This document shows positions 53,782 to 62,530 of a DNA stretch of 64,000 nucleotides, piece after piece. The position numbers and the translations under genes were made by a program. Every line of letters begins with the position of its first letter. Positions within the stretch are counted from its first letter, which is position 1. The stretch is from an uncultured Nesterenkonia sp. Lineage in GTDB: Bacteria; Actinomycetota; Actinomycetes; Actinomycetales; Micrococcaceae. The stretch covers positions 62,001-126,000 of the forward strand of contig CANLUC010000003.1 of assembly GCA_947494195.1 (NCBI GenBank), in the 5' to 3' direction. A model generated the notes under the pieces. It was not told the DNA's origin, ran no database searches, and saw only the letters and a program-made list of their open reading frames with translations.

Positions 53782-54082
53782 ACTTCTCCAGCATTCCACA
53801 GCTTCCAGAACCCTGATCATCCTGGTGATGATTGGGGTTCTGCTGTCCCCGATGCTAGGCTGTTGTGCTGTCTGGCAGGCCTCGCATGTCAAGAGAAGAT
53901 CCTGCATTCGGACATCCCCCTCAGAACGTCGATGGGGCTGCCGTGTGCCGATGCGAGGTCGCAGTGATGTGAGCTTTCGGCAGCTCACGCTCTCCGGTTC
54001 TGGGATCCCGGAGGCCAGGTACCTGATCGTTTGTCGCGATCAGGGTTAAACATCAATCGCCGACAAGACAGAAAGGCAGTCA
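53782..54082 (+). other. Intergenic region and probable structured leader of rpsD
   Basis: A 301-base gap. It starts with the terminator of the previous gene. TAGGCT at 53856-53861 with TTGGGG at 53832-53837 (18-base spacer) is a candidate rpsD promoter, giving a leader of about 215 bases. The leader holds hairpins at 53969-53988 (GTGAGCT/AGCTCAC with loop TTCGGC) and 54022-54044 (CCTGATCG/CGATCAGG, 7-base loop). S4 represses its own mRNA through leader structures in other bacteria, so this leader is a candidate for the same. No small gene with a convincing start is visible. Confidence 0.5.
53806..53842 (+). terminator. Terminator after the DUF4191 gene
   Basis: A 16-bp stem (53806-53821 with 53827-53842) with two G-T pairs and a 5-base loop, 25 bases after the stop. 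No strong T run follows. Confidence 0.75.
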
Positions 54083-54715
54083 ATGCCCACATCACCATTG
54101 CGCAGTCGTCGGACTGTGAAGGCATCGCGTGCCCTTGGCATCGCGCTGACCCCCAAGGCTCAGAAGTACCTGGACCGCCGCCCCTACGGCCCCGGCCAGC
54201 ACGGGCGTACGCGTCGTCGGCAGGACTCCGACTACGCCGTGCGTCTGAAGGAGAAGCAGCGTCTGCGCGCGCAGTACGGAATCCGTGAGGCGCAGATGAC
54301 GCGCTACTACGAAGAGGCCAAGCGCATCCACGAGGGCCTGACCGGTGAGAACCTCATCGAGCTGCTCGAGTCCCGGCTCGACGCCCTGGTTCTGCGTTCA
54401 GGCTTCGCCCGCACCATCGCTCAGGCGCGCCAGTTCGTGGTGCACCGCCACATCACGGTCAACGGCAAGCGCGTGGACCGTCCGTCCTTCCGCGTGAAGC
54501 CGGGTCAGATGATCGCGGTGCACGAGCGCTCCGAGAGCTTCGAGCCCTTCCAGGTGGCCGCCGCAGGCACCCACCAGGACGCGCTCCCCGCAGTTCCCGG
54601 CTACCTCACCGTGGAGATCGAGAAGCTTCAGGCGACTCTTTCCCGCAAACCCAAGCGTGAAGAGGTCCCCGTGACCTGCGAAGAGCAGCTCGTGGTCGAG
54701 TACTACGCACGCTGA
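54083..54715 (+). CDS. rpsD: 30S ribosomal protein S4
   Basis: Primary 16S rRNA-binding protein of the small subunit. The 210-residue protein has the basic N-terminus (SRRTVKASRALGIALTPKAQ), RRPYGPGQHGRTRRRQDSDY, and the S4 RNA-binding motif LVLRSGFARTIAQARQFVVH with ITVNGKRVDRPSF. It lacks the N-terminal zinc cysteines. ATG 54083 is preceded by GAAAGGCAGTCA. As in other actinobacteria of this group it stands apart from the rplQ-rpoA operon. A long leader precedes it and a strong terminator follows. Confidence 0.97.
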   Translation: MPTSPLRSRRTVKASRALGIALTPKAQKYLDRRPYGPGQHGRTRRRQDSDYAVRLKEKQRLRAQYGIREAQMTRYYEEAKRIHEGLTGENLIELLESRLDALVLRSGFARTIAQARQFVVHRHITVNGKRVDRPSFRVKPGQMIAVHERSESFEPFQVAAAGTHQDALPAVPGYLTVEIEKLQATLSRKPKREEVPVTCEEQLVVEYYAR

Positions 54716-54754
54716 TCTTCCACAGATCAACCAGAACACACACGTTCTGACATC

Positions 54755-54803
54755 CACAGAGCCCGCTGCGCTCCCCCACGGGGAGACCGCAGCGGGCTCT
54801 GTG
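54755..54803 (+). terminator. Terminator after rpsD
   Basis: A perfect 16-bp stem (54755-54770 with 54788-54803) with a loop that can itself form a CTCC/GGAG helix, followed by TTTG. It lies 39 bases past the rpsD stop. Confidence 0.88.
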
Positions 54804-54898
54804 TTTGAACTAAGCTGGTCCCGGCGCAGATCCACCCAGGTCACAACACCAGGGCGGCCGACTCGCAGCGACCATCAGCAGGAGGATCCCAGAATCTC

Positions 54899-57598
54899 AT
54901 GAAGACCGAGGACATCGCCCGGACGTGGTACGACTACTTCGCCGCCCAGGGGCATGAGCGCGTCCCCAGCGCATCACTGATCTCACCGGACCCCTCGGTG
55001 CTGTTCACCATCGCCGGGATGGTTCCGTTCATCCCCTACTTCATGGGAACCGAGAACCCGCCCTATTCACGTGCGGTGTCCGTGCAGAAGTGCATCCGGA
55101 CCGCGGACATCGAAGAGGTCGGCAAGACCGCCCGCCACGGCACGTTCTTCCAGATGTGCGGAAACTTCTCCTTCGGGGACTACTTCAAGGAGAAGGCCAT
55201 TCCGATGGCCTGGGAGCTGCTGACCAACCCCACCTCGGGCGACCCTGCCACCGGCCTGCGCGGCTATGGACTGGACCCTGAGCGGCTCTGGGTCACGGTC
55301 TACCAGGACGACGACGAGGCGTACGCCATCTGGCGCGATGAGGTGGGTGTGCCCGAGGCGCGGATCCAGCGCTTCGGCCCCGAGGACAACTATTGGAACA
55401 CCGGTCAGGCGGGGCCGGGCGGGCCCTGTTCCGAGATCTACTATGACCGGGGACCCGCCTACGGCATCGAGGGCGGCCCGGCGGCCGATGAGACCCGGTA
55501 TGTCGAGATCTGGAACCTGGTCTTCATGCAGTACCGGCTCTCTGCCGTGCATTCCAAGACCGAGTTCGAGGTCGCCGGCCCGCTGCAGAACAAGAACATC
55601 GACACCGGTCTCGGCCTCGAACGCCTGGCCATGGTGCTCCAGGGCGTGGAGAACATGTATGAGACCGACCAGGTCCGCCCCGTGCTGGACCGAGCCGCCG
55701 CTCTCGCCGGAATCAGCTACACCTCCACCGAGGATCCCGCCGATCCCGCCCATGCCAATGATGTGCGCCTGCGCATGATCGCCGATCATGTGCGCAGCTC
55801 GCTGATGCTGATCTCCGACGGCGTGCGCCCCTCCAACGAAGGTGGCGGCTTCGTGCTGCGGCGTCTCATTCGACGGGTCATTCTGGCGATGCGGCTCATG
55901 GGCGTGGAGCAGCCGGTCTTCGGTGACCTGGTCTCTGTGTCCAAGGACGCGATGAAGGGCGTCTACCCAGAGGTGGAGACCGGCTTCGAGAAGATCCACG
56001 CCACCGCGGTGAAGGAGGAACAGGCCTTTCTGCGGACCATCTCCGCGGGCACTGCCAAGCTGCAGTCCGCCGTGTCCTCCGCGCAGACCGCCGGGGCGGC
56101 CGTCACGGGTGCCGACGCCTTCGCCCTGCATGACACCTACGGGTTCCCCATCGACCTCACTCTGGAAATGGCAGCAGAGGCCGGAGTCAGCGTCGACGAG
56201 ACCAGCTTCCGTGCCCTGATGACCGAACAGCGGGAACGCGCTCGGGCCGACGCGAAGGGCAAGAAGTCCGGCCACGCCGACACCGGGCTGTATCAGCAGC
56301 TGCGCGCGGACTCCCCGACCCGCTTCACGGGGTACACCGAGCACACCACGGAGTCGACGGTGCGTGGGCTCCTCGTGGACGGCGAGTCCCGGCGCAGCGT
56401 CTCCGCCGGTGAAGACATCGAGCTGGTCCTCGACGCGACCCCCTTCTACGCCGAATCCGGCGGACAGGCACCGGACACCGGACGGGTCACCGGCGACGGC
56501 TTCGAACTCGAGGTGCTCGATGTGCAGTCCCCCATCAGGGGACTCTCGGTGCACCGAGCGCGAGTCCTCTCCGGTGAGGTGCCGGTGGGAGCTGCGGCTC
56601 TCGGTGCGATCGACGTGCGGCGCCGACTGGACGCGCAGAAGGCGCACACCGGCACCCACCTGATCCATGCCGCGCTGCATGACGTGCTGGGCCCCGAAGC
56701 CGTGCAGGCAGGCTCCTTCAACAAGGAGGGCTACCTCCGCTTCGACTTCACCGCCGAGGAGGCGATGAGCGCCGGCGCCCGACAGGAGCTCGAGGAAGCC
56801 GCGAATGTCGCCATCCGCGACAACTACGAGGTGATGACTCGAGTCACCTCGTTGGAAGAGGCTCAGGCCATGGGCGCGATGATGCTCTTCGGCGAGAAGT
56901 ACGGCGAAGAAGTCCGCATGGTGGAGATCAACGGCGCCTGGTCGCGTGAACTCTGCGGCGGCACCCACGTCGGTGCCACGGCTGAGATCGGGACGCTGGC
57001 CCTGATGTCGGAGGCCTCGGTCGGTTCAGGCAACCGCCGTGTAGAAGCCCTCGTCGGTCTCGACGCCTTCAACCACTTCGCAGCAGAGCGCACGCTGGTG
57101 AACCAGCTCACCGAGATGCTCAAGGTCCCCGCGGACCAGGTGCAGGATCGGATCGCTTCCACGCTGACCAAGCTCAAAGAGGTCGAGCGTGAGCTGGAGA
57201 AGCTGCGCAGCGCCCAGCTGCGCGCGAAGGCCTCCGAGCTGCTCTCCCAGACCGTGGATGCTGGCGGGATCGACGTGCTGGCCCACGACGCCGGAGCGGT
57301 GTCCAGCGCAGATGATCTGCGCGGTCTTGCGCTGGACCTGAGGGGCCGGCTGGGCTCGCGCTCCGCAGTGGCAGCAGTTGCCGGCGTGGCCAAGGGACGC
57401 CCAGTGATCGTGGTCGCCACCACCGAGGCGGCGCGGCAGCAGAACGTCTCTGCCGGAGACCTGGTCAAGCTCGCCTGCGGCGTGCTCGGAGGCGGAGGCG
57501 GAGGCAAGTCCGACCTCGCCCAGGGCGGCGGGCAGGACCCCACCAAGATCACGGAGGCACTCAACGTCGTCCTCGCAGCGGTCGGACAACGTGGCTGA
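54899..57598 (+). CDS. alaS: Alanyl-tRNA synthetase
   Basis: Charges tRNA-Ala and edits mischarged Ser/Gly. The 899-residue protein has the class II catalytic core at the N-terminus (SASLISPDPSVLFTIAGMVPF, TFFQMCGNFSFGDYFKEKAI), the editing domain with HTGTHLIHAAL and the CGGTHVGAT zinc motif, and the C-terminal domain with a coiled coil (KLKEVERELEKLRSAQLRAK). The start MKTEDIARTWYDYFAAQGH is that of the family. The binding site AGGAGG is 13 bases away from ATG, unusually far. TAAGCT at 54811-54816 is a possible -10 element. ruvX overlaps its last 8 bases. Confidence 0.96.
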   Translation: MKTEDIARTWYDYFAAQGHERVPSASLISPDPSVLFTIAGMVPFIPYFMGTENPPYSRAVSVQKCIRTADIEEVGKTARHGTFFQMCGNFSFGDYFKEKAIPMAWELLTNPTSGDPATGLRGYGLDPERLWVTVYQDDDEAYAIWRDEVGVPEARIQRFGPEDNYWNTGQAGPGGPCSEIYYDRGPAYGIEGGPAADETRYVEIWNLVFMQYRLSAVHSKTEFEVAGPLQNKNIDTGLGLERLAMVLQGVENMYETDQVRPVLDRAAALAGISYTSTEDPADPAHANDVRLRMIADHVRSSLMLISDGVRPSNEGGGFVLRRLIRRVILAMRLMGVEQPVFGDLVSVSKDAMKGVYPEVETGFEKIHATAVKEEQAFLRTISAGTAKLQSAVSSAQTAGAAVTGADAFALHDTYGFPIDLTLEMAAEAGVSVDETSFRALMTEQRERARADAKGKKSGHADTGLYQQLRADSPTRFTGYTEHTTESTVRGLLVDGESRRSVSAGEDIELVLDATPFYAESGGQAPDTGRVTGDGFELEVLDVQSPIRGLSVHRARVLSGEVPVGAAALGAIDVRRRLDAQKAHTGTHLIHAALHDVLGPEAVQAGSFNKEGYLRFDFTAEEAMSAGARQELEEAANVAIRDNYEVMTRVTSLEEAQAMGAMMLFGEKYGEEVRMVEINGAWSRELCGGTHVGATAEIGTLALMSEASVGSGNRRVEALVGLDAFNHFAAERTLVNQLTEMLKVPADQVQDRIASTLTKLKEVERELEKLRSAQLRAKASELLSQTVDAGGIDVLAHDAGAVSSADDLRGLALDLRGRLGSRSAVAAVAGVAKGRPVIVVATTEAARQQNVSAGDLVKLACGVLGGGGGGKSDLAQGGGQDPTKITEALNVVLAAVGQRG

Positions 57599-58100
57599 GC
57601 CGACTTCCTCGTCCCCTGCGGCACCTCGCGCCGGGGTCCGCCTCGGCGTCGACGTCGGAGAAGCGAGGGTGGGGCTGGCGGCATCAGACCCCGACGCGCT
57701 GGTCGCCACACCGGTGATGACCCTCCGCCGCGACCACAATCGAGCCTCCGACCTGAAGATGCTGCTCAAGATCGTTCGTGAGCGAAACGTCGCTGCGATC
57801 TACGTGGGCCTTCCGCTCTCGCTCTCCGGGACCGAGACCCTGTCCACGCAGAAGGCTCGCGATTATGCGCAGCAGCTGGTCCAGCTTCTGCAGGAGGCCG
57901 AGGTCGCGGCCGGGGTCTATCTCGTGGATGAGCGACTCTCCACCGTCTCGGCCGCTGAGAAGATGCGGGCCTCCGGGGTGACCGCACGGGAGCAGCGGGA
58001 TCGCATCGATCAGGCGGCCGCCGTCGAGATTCTCACCCACGCCATGGACCTGCGTCAGGCCTGGGGTCGGGAACCGGGCGCCGCCGTCGCCGCGAACTGA
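57591..58100 (+). CDS. ruvX: Putative pre-16S rRNA nuclease / Holliday junction resolvase RuvX (YqgF)
   Basis: A 169-residue RNase H-fold nuclease of the YqgF family, which trims the 5' end of 16S rRNA. The catalytic Asp is in RLGVDVGEARVGLAASDP. Further family blocks are VGLPLSLSGTET and VYLVDERLSTVSAAEKM, with DQAAAVEIL at the end. GTG 57591 lies within the last codons of alaS, an overlap of 8 bases, showing translational coupling. In many actinobacteria mltG and aroE follow; here an unrelated hypothetical gene and then the converging rel gene come next. Confidence 0.93.
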   Translation: MAEPTSSSPAAPRAGVRLGVDVGEARVGLAASDPDALVATPVMTLRRDHNRASDLKMLLKIVRERNVAAIYVGLPLSLSGTETLSTQKARDYAQQLVQLLQEAEVAAGVYLVDERLSTVSAAEKMRASGVTAREQRDRIDQAAAVEILTHAMDLRQAWGREPGAAVAAN

Positions 58101-58263
58101 ACGACGACCACGACTCCCTGCGGGCCCCGAGACCTGTTGGTGCGTGGCGACGAGGCTGCTCAGCTTCTCCACAGCCGACCGCGCCGGCGTCGGACCCTGC
58201 CGGATCTCCACAGCCTGGGTCTGACTCGTCGCAGAGACATCGCGACTGCCGCAAGCTTGGGTC

Positions 58264-58947
58264 ATGACCCCACGAACTGCGGCGCACATGCCCGAAGGAC
58301 TCTACCGAGCGGGTCCGCAGTTCAGCGCTGCCGAGCTCCAGGTCCTCGTCCATGAGGGAGCACTCCGCCCGTTGGTCGCGGACGTCTATGCGTCGGTGCG
58401 ACTGCCGGACTCCCCCGGCCTCCGTGCCCTCGGCTGCCGTGAGCTTCTTGCCCCTGGACTGCGTGCGGGGGCCGTGCTCTGCGGAGAGACGGCAGCCTGG
58501 GTCCACTTGGGAGGCACGGTCCGGCCCGAGAAGGTCTCGGTGATCACCGACGGGGTCTTCCGCCGCACGACCGCGGCCTTCACCGGTTGGCAGGTACATC
58601 AGATGCCGCTGGAGCCTGGTCACGTGGTCCATCTGCATGGGATCGCCGTGACCTCTCCACTGCGTACGGCCGCGGACGTCTTTCTGGGCATCGGCACCTC
58701 GGCAAGCAGGAGCGCGCTCGATCAGTCCGCCCAGCAGCCGGAAGCCGCCGACAGGGAGAACACCCGAGCGTCCGCTCGTCGGTGGGAGCTGATCCGGCGC
58801 CTGGCGGACGCAGACCCCGAGGCGGTCTCAGCGCACCGGCTCACTGCCCAGATCGTCCACCAGCTGCGTGGAAGAACCGCGGTGCCGCGTCGGCAGGAGC
58901 AGATCTCCGCCCTGCTGAGGTCACGGGTCTTCGGCGTCCGTTTATGA
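58264..58947 (+). CDS. AbiEi-antitoxin-like hypothetical protein
   Basis: A 227-residue protein. The first 60 residues look like a small winged-helix (FSAAELQVLVHEGALRPLVADVYAS), followed by a domain with RAGAVLCGETAAWVHLG and a later ITVTSPLRTAAD-like block (IAVTSPLRTAADVFL). This is the pattern of AbiEi-type proteins and their DUF559-associated relatives in Micrococcales. No partner AbiEii nucleotidyltransferase is adjacent, so a toxin-antitoxin role is not supported. ATG 58264 has no binding site; a 163-base gap with no gene separates it from ruvX. Its stop is 12 bases from that of the convergent rel gene. Confidence 0.7.
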   Translation: MTPRTAAHMPEGLYRAGPQFSAAELQVLVHEGALRPLVADVYASVRLPDSPGLRALGCRELLAPGLRAGAVLCGETAAWVHLGGTVRPEKVSVITDGVFRRTTAAFTGWQVHQMPLEPGHVVHLHGIAVTSPLRTAADVFLGIGTSASRSALDQSAQQPEAADRENTRASARRWELIRRLADADPEAVSAHRLTAQIVHQLRGRTAVPRRQEQISALLRSRVFGVRL

Positions 58948-58958
58948 GCCGACTACGC

Positions 58959-61313
58959 TCAATGCTCGCGGCGTTTGCCCACCGTTCGGTAGACGTCATA
59001 GACCCCGTCGATGCGCCGGACCGAGTTCAGCACATGGTTCAGGTAGCGCGGGTCGCCCATCTCGAAGGAGAAGCGTGACAGCGCCACCCGGTCGCGGGAG
59101 GTCTGCACACTGGCCGAGAGAATGTTGACCTGAGACTCGGCCAGGATCCTTGTGACGTCCGAGAGCAGCGACTTGCGGTCCAGCGCCTCGACCTGGATCT
59201 CGACCAGGAAGACCGAGGACTTCGTCGGTGCCCATTCCACCTCCACGAGCCGGCCGGGCTGGTCCCGCAGCTGCTCCACGTTGCGGCAGTCCGCACGGTG
59301 GACCGAGACGCCCTGTCCGCGGGTCACGAACCCCTCGATCTCATCGGGGGGCACCGGCGTGCAGCAGCGCGCCAGCTTCACCAGCACATTGCCGGCGCCC
59401 TTGACGATCACTCCGGCATCGGAATACTGGTTCGCCGGCGTCACCGGCGAGGTGATCGGGGTGGTGTCGTGCTCCTCGGACTCCTCCTCTTCGGGCTCGA
59501 AGAGCGCAATGAGGTGCTCGATGACGTTCTGGGTGGAGACATGGTCCTCCCCCACCCCGGCATAGAGTCCCGCCACTTCGGTGTAGTGCAGCTGCTTGGC
59601 GACTGTGTCGAGGACCTCGGGATTCATCACCTTCTGCAGCGGAAGCTGAGACTTCCGGATGGCCTTGGTCAGGCTCTCCTTGCCCCGCTCGATGGACTCC
59701 TCGCGACGCTCCTTGGAGAACCAGTGCCGGATCTTGTTCCGCGCGCGGGCGCTGTTGACGAACTGCAGCCAGTCGTTGCTGGGGCCCGCGGTCTCGGACT
59801 TGGAGGTGAAGATCTCCACCCAGTCCCCGTGCTGAAGCTCCGAGTTCAGCGGCACCAGCTTGCCGTTGACGCGCGCTCCGATCGTCTTGTGCCCGACGTC
59901 GGTGTGGATTGCGTAGGCGAAGTCCACCGGGGTGGACCCCGCGGGCAGAGACATGACTTCGCCCTTGGGCGTGTAGACGAAGACCTCTTTGGCGTTGATC
60001 TCGTAGCGCAGCGAATTCAGGAACTCGTCGGGGTCCTTGGTCTCGGACTGCCAGTCCACCAGCGATCGCAGCCAGCCGATGTCCTCGGTGGCCTGGGACT
60101 GCTGGGTGGCGGTGCCGGCGAGGGAGCCGCCAGCTGGCGGCGCTGAGGAGGCCTGCGGAGCCGAGAAGTCCTGCTTGTACTTCCAGTGGGCGGCCACGCC
60201 GTACTCGGCACGTCGATGCATCTCATGGGTCCGGATCTGAATCTCCACCGGCTTGCCGGCAGGTCCCAGAACCGTGGTGTGCAGCGACTGGTACATGTTG
60301 TACTTCGGCATCGCGATGTAGTCCTTGAAGCGCCCGGGCAGCGGATTCCAGCGGGCATGCAGAGCTCCGAGCACCGCATAGCAGTCACGGATCGTGTCCA
60401 CCAGGACGCGGACACCCATCAGATCATGGATGTCGTCGAACTCTTTTCCGCGCACGATCATCTTCTGATAGATCGAGTAGTAATGCTTGGGGCGTCCCGT
60501 GATGGTCGCGGAGATGCTCGCCTCGTTGAGGTCGTCGGCGATGGTCTCCCGCACCTCGGAGAGGAACTTCTCCCGCTGCGGTGTCCGGTCCCCGACAAGA
60601 CGCACGATCTCCTCGTAGACCTTGGGGTAGAGCGCAGCGAAGGAGAGGTCCTCGAGTTCCCATTTGATGGTGTTCATCCCGAGCCGGTGCGCCAGCGGGG
60701 AGAAGATCTCCAGGGTCTCCTTGGCCTTGCGTGCGCTGGACTCCGCGGCGACGTAGCGCCAGGTCCGGGCATTGTGCAGCCGGTCCGCAAGCTTGATCAT
60801 CAGCACACGGATGTCCTTGGCCATGGCGAGGACCATCTTGCGGACGGTCTCGGCCTGCGCCGCGTCCCCGAACTTCAGCTTGTCCAGCTTCGTGACGCCA
60901 TCGACGAGCAGGGCGATCTCTGCGCCGAACTCCTCGGTGAGCTGTTCCAGGGAGTAGGAGGTGTCCTCGACGGTGTCATGCAGCAGCGCCGCCGCCAGAG
61001 TGGACCCGGTGAGCCCGAGCTCGGCGAGGATGGTCGCGACCGCCACCGGATGGGTGATGTAGGGATCGCCGCTCTTGCGCTTCTGGTCCCGGTGATGGTG
61101 ATTGGCCGCCGCGAACGCACGCTCGACCAGCGGGAAGTCCTGCTGGGAGTCATTGGCTCGCATGGCGCGCAGAAGCGGCTCGAGCAGCGGGGAGGACGAT
61201 GCCTCGTCGCTGACCACACCCACCGCGCGCGCTCGCCTGACCACGGGCGGTGAGGCTGCACTCGCTGCCGCGAGCTGCGTGGTGCCCTCTGGAGCCGGGC
61301 GATCCTCGTTCAC
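58959..61313 (-). CDS. relA: Bifunctional (p)ppGpp synthetase/hydrolase
   Basis: Makes and degrades the stringent-response alarmone. The 784-residue protein has the HD hydrolase domain ([29 protein letters not shown]), the synthetase domain ([27 protein letters not shown]), a TGS domain ([20 protein letters not shown]), the [10 protein letters not shown] region and a C-terminal ACT domain. The synthetase carries RFKD rather than EFDD, the mark of bifunctional Rel enzymes. The frame is open to 61394, but TAGAAT on the minus strand near 61375 looks like the -10 element, so GTG 61313 is the likely start. It follows secF, as usual in actinobacteria. Confidence 0.94.
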   Translation of the reverse strand: MNEDRPAPEGTTQLAAASAASPPVVRRARAVGVVSDEASSSPLLEPLLRAMRANDSQQDFPLVERAFAAANHHHRDQKRKSGDPYITHPVAVATILAELGLTGSTLAAALLHDTVEDTSYSLEQLTEEFGAEIALLVDGVTKLDKLKFGDAAQAETVRKMVLAMAKDIRVLMIKLADRLHNARTWRYVAAESSARKAKETLEIFSPLAHRLGMNTIKWELEDLSFAALYPKVYEEIVRLVGDRTPQREKFLSEVRETIADDLNEASISATITGRPKHYYSIYQKMIVRGKEFDDIHDLMGVRVLVDTIRDCYAVLGALHARWNPLPGRFKDYIAMPKYNMYQSLHTTVLGPAGKPVEIQIRTHEMHRRAEYGVAAHWKYKQDFSAPQASSAPPAGGSLAGTATQQSQATEDIGWLRSLVDWQSETKDPDEFLNSLRYEINAKEVFVYTPKGEVMSLPAGSTPVDFAYAIHTDVGHKTIGARVNGKLVPLNSELQHGDWVEIFTSKSETAGPSNDWLQFVNSARARNKIRHWFSKERREESIERGKESLTKAIRKSQLPLQKVMNPEVLDTVAKQLHYTEVAGLYAGVGEDHVSTQNVIEHLIALFEPEEEESEEHDTTPITSPVTPANQYSDAGVIVKGAGNVLVKLARCCTPVPPDEIEGFVTRGQGVSVHRADCRNVEQLRDQPGRLVEVEWAPTKSSVFLVEIQVEALDRKSLLSDVTRILAESQVNILSASVQTSRDRVALSRFSFEMGDPRYLNHVLNSVRRIDGVYDVYRTVGKRREH

Positions 61314-61402
61314 CAGTGCGGACCTGCTTTCCCTTGAGCGGAATCGGGATGCCGAAGACGGCGTGTCGGCAATTCTAGCCCCATTCCAGGTCACCCCGTG
61401 AC

Positions 61403-62530
61403 TCAGTGCTCGTGCGGCGCCTGAATGATGACCTGGTACTCGTCGTCGTCTTCCATCTCGCCCTCCGGCTCAGGCTCCGGAAGCGGCGGGAACACGGTCG
61501 GCTGGCCGGCTGCGTCCAGCGCCATGCCGGAGGAGGTCACCGCATGGACCCCGCGCTGCTCGCGCAGGGCGAGCACCTCTGCAGTGTGGGACCTGATCTC
61601 TGCATCGTTGCGCCGCATCCGGGCATACAGCGGCGCCTGGATGAAGATCGTCGCCAGGGTGCCCACAATGATGCCCACGAACAGAGACAGCGAGATGTCA
61701 CGCAGCGTCCCGGCGCCGAGCAGCAGCGAGCCGATGAACAGGATCGAGCCGACCGGGAGGATGCCCACCACGGAGGTGTTGATCGAGCGCACCAGGGTCT
61801 GGTTCACGGCCAGGTTGACTCGCTCGGTGAAGGTCTGGTCCCGCTGGGAGCGCAGCCCGTCGACGTTCTCGCGAATCTTGTCGAAGACGACCATGGTGTC
61901 GTAGAGCGCATAGGACAGGATGGTCAGGAAGCCGATGATGGCGCTGGGGGTGACCTCGAACCCGGTCGCGGCGTAGATCCCCACGGTCACGATGACCACG
62001 AAGCCCAGGCCCAGCATCGCCGCCATGGACATGGTCCAGGTGCGGAAGTAGAAGGCCATGTACAGCGCGACCAGGACCACGAAGATGATCAGCCCCAGCA
62101 GCATCTGCTCGGAGATCTGCTCTCCCCAGACGGGGCCGATGAAGGTGGAGCTGACCTGTTCGGCCGAGACGCCATAGCCCTGCTGCAGCGCATCGGCGAC
62201 CTCGAGCGTCTCGGTGTCGCTGAGCTCTTCGGTCTGCACGCGTACCGTCCCCGGAGCCACGTTCGTGACGATGGCCTCCTGCCCGGAGACCTCCTCCACT
62301 GCGTCCTGGCCCACGGCGATGTCCGTGTTCTCTGTCTGCGAGACCGTGAACTCGGACCCGCCGGTGAACTCGATGCCCAGATTGAAGCCGCCCCGGAAGA
62401 ACGGCACGGCGATCGATGCCAGGATGAGCACCGCGGCGAGGATGAACCACAGGTTGGATCGCTGGATGAACGGATAGGCCCGCTCGCCCGTGTAGAGCTG
62501 GTTGCCTGCCTTGGCGAAGTTCGCAGCCAT
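61403..62530 (-). CDS. secF: Protein translocase subunit SecF
   Basis: A 375-residue membrane protein that, with SecD, uses proton flow to help protein export through SecYEG. It has six membrane helices. The first helix and periplasmic start are [20 protein letters not shown] and [16 protein letters not shown], and the second half holds [30 protein letters not shown], the RND-type core. The C-terminal tail is acidic. ATG 62530 overlaps the secD stop by one base (TGATG), so translation is coupled. rel follows 89 bases downstream. Confidence 0.95.
   Translation of the reverse strand: MAANFAKAGNQLYTGERAYPFIQRSNLWFILAAVLILASIAVPFFRGGFNLGIEFTGGSEFTVSQTENTDIAVGQDAVEEVSGQEAIVTNVAPGTVRVQTEELSDTETLEVADALQQGYGVSAEQVSSTFIGPVWGEQISEQMLLGLIIFVVLVALYMAFYFRTWTMSMAAMLGLGFVVIVTVGIYAATGFEVTPSAIIGFLTILSYALYDTMVVFDKIRENVDGLRSQRDQTFTERVNLAVNQTLVRSINTSVVGILPVGSILFIGSLLLGAGTLRDISLSLFVGIIVGTLATIFIQAPLYARMRRNDAEIRSHTAEVLALREQRGVHAVTSSGMALDAAGQPTVFPPLPEPEPEGEMEDDDEYQVIIQAPHEH

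Noticed and set aside
54804-54898. A T-box leader before alaS
   Set aside because: The leader is under 100 bases and lacks a visible specifier hairpin or T-box sequence.
55067-56968. A 633-codon frame antisense to alaS
   Set aside because: Composition (Gly, His, Val, Leu rich) is that of a reverse-complement shadow, and alaS is unmistakable on the other strand.
58264-58947. A type IV toxin-antitoxin system
   Set aside because: Only an AbiEi-like protein is present. No AbiEii nucleotidyltransferase gene lies on either side, so a two-gene system is not supported.
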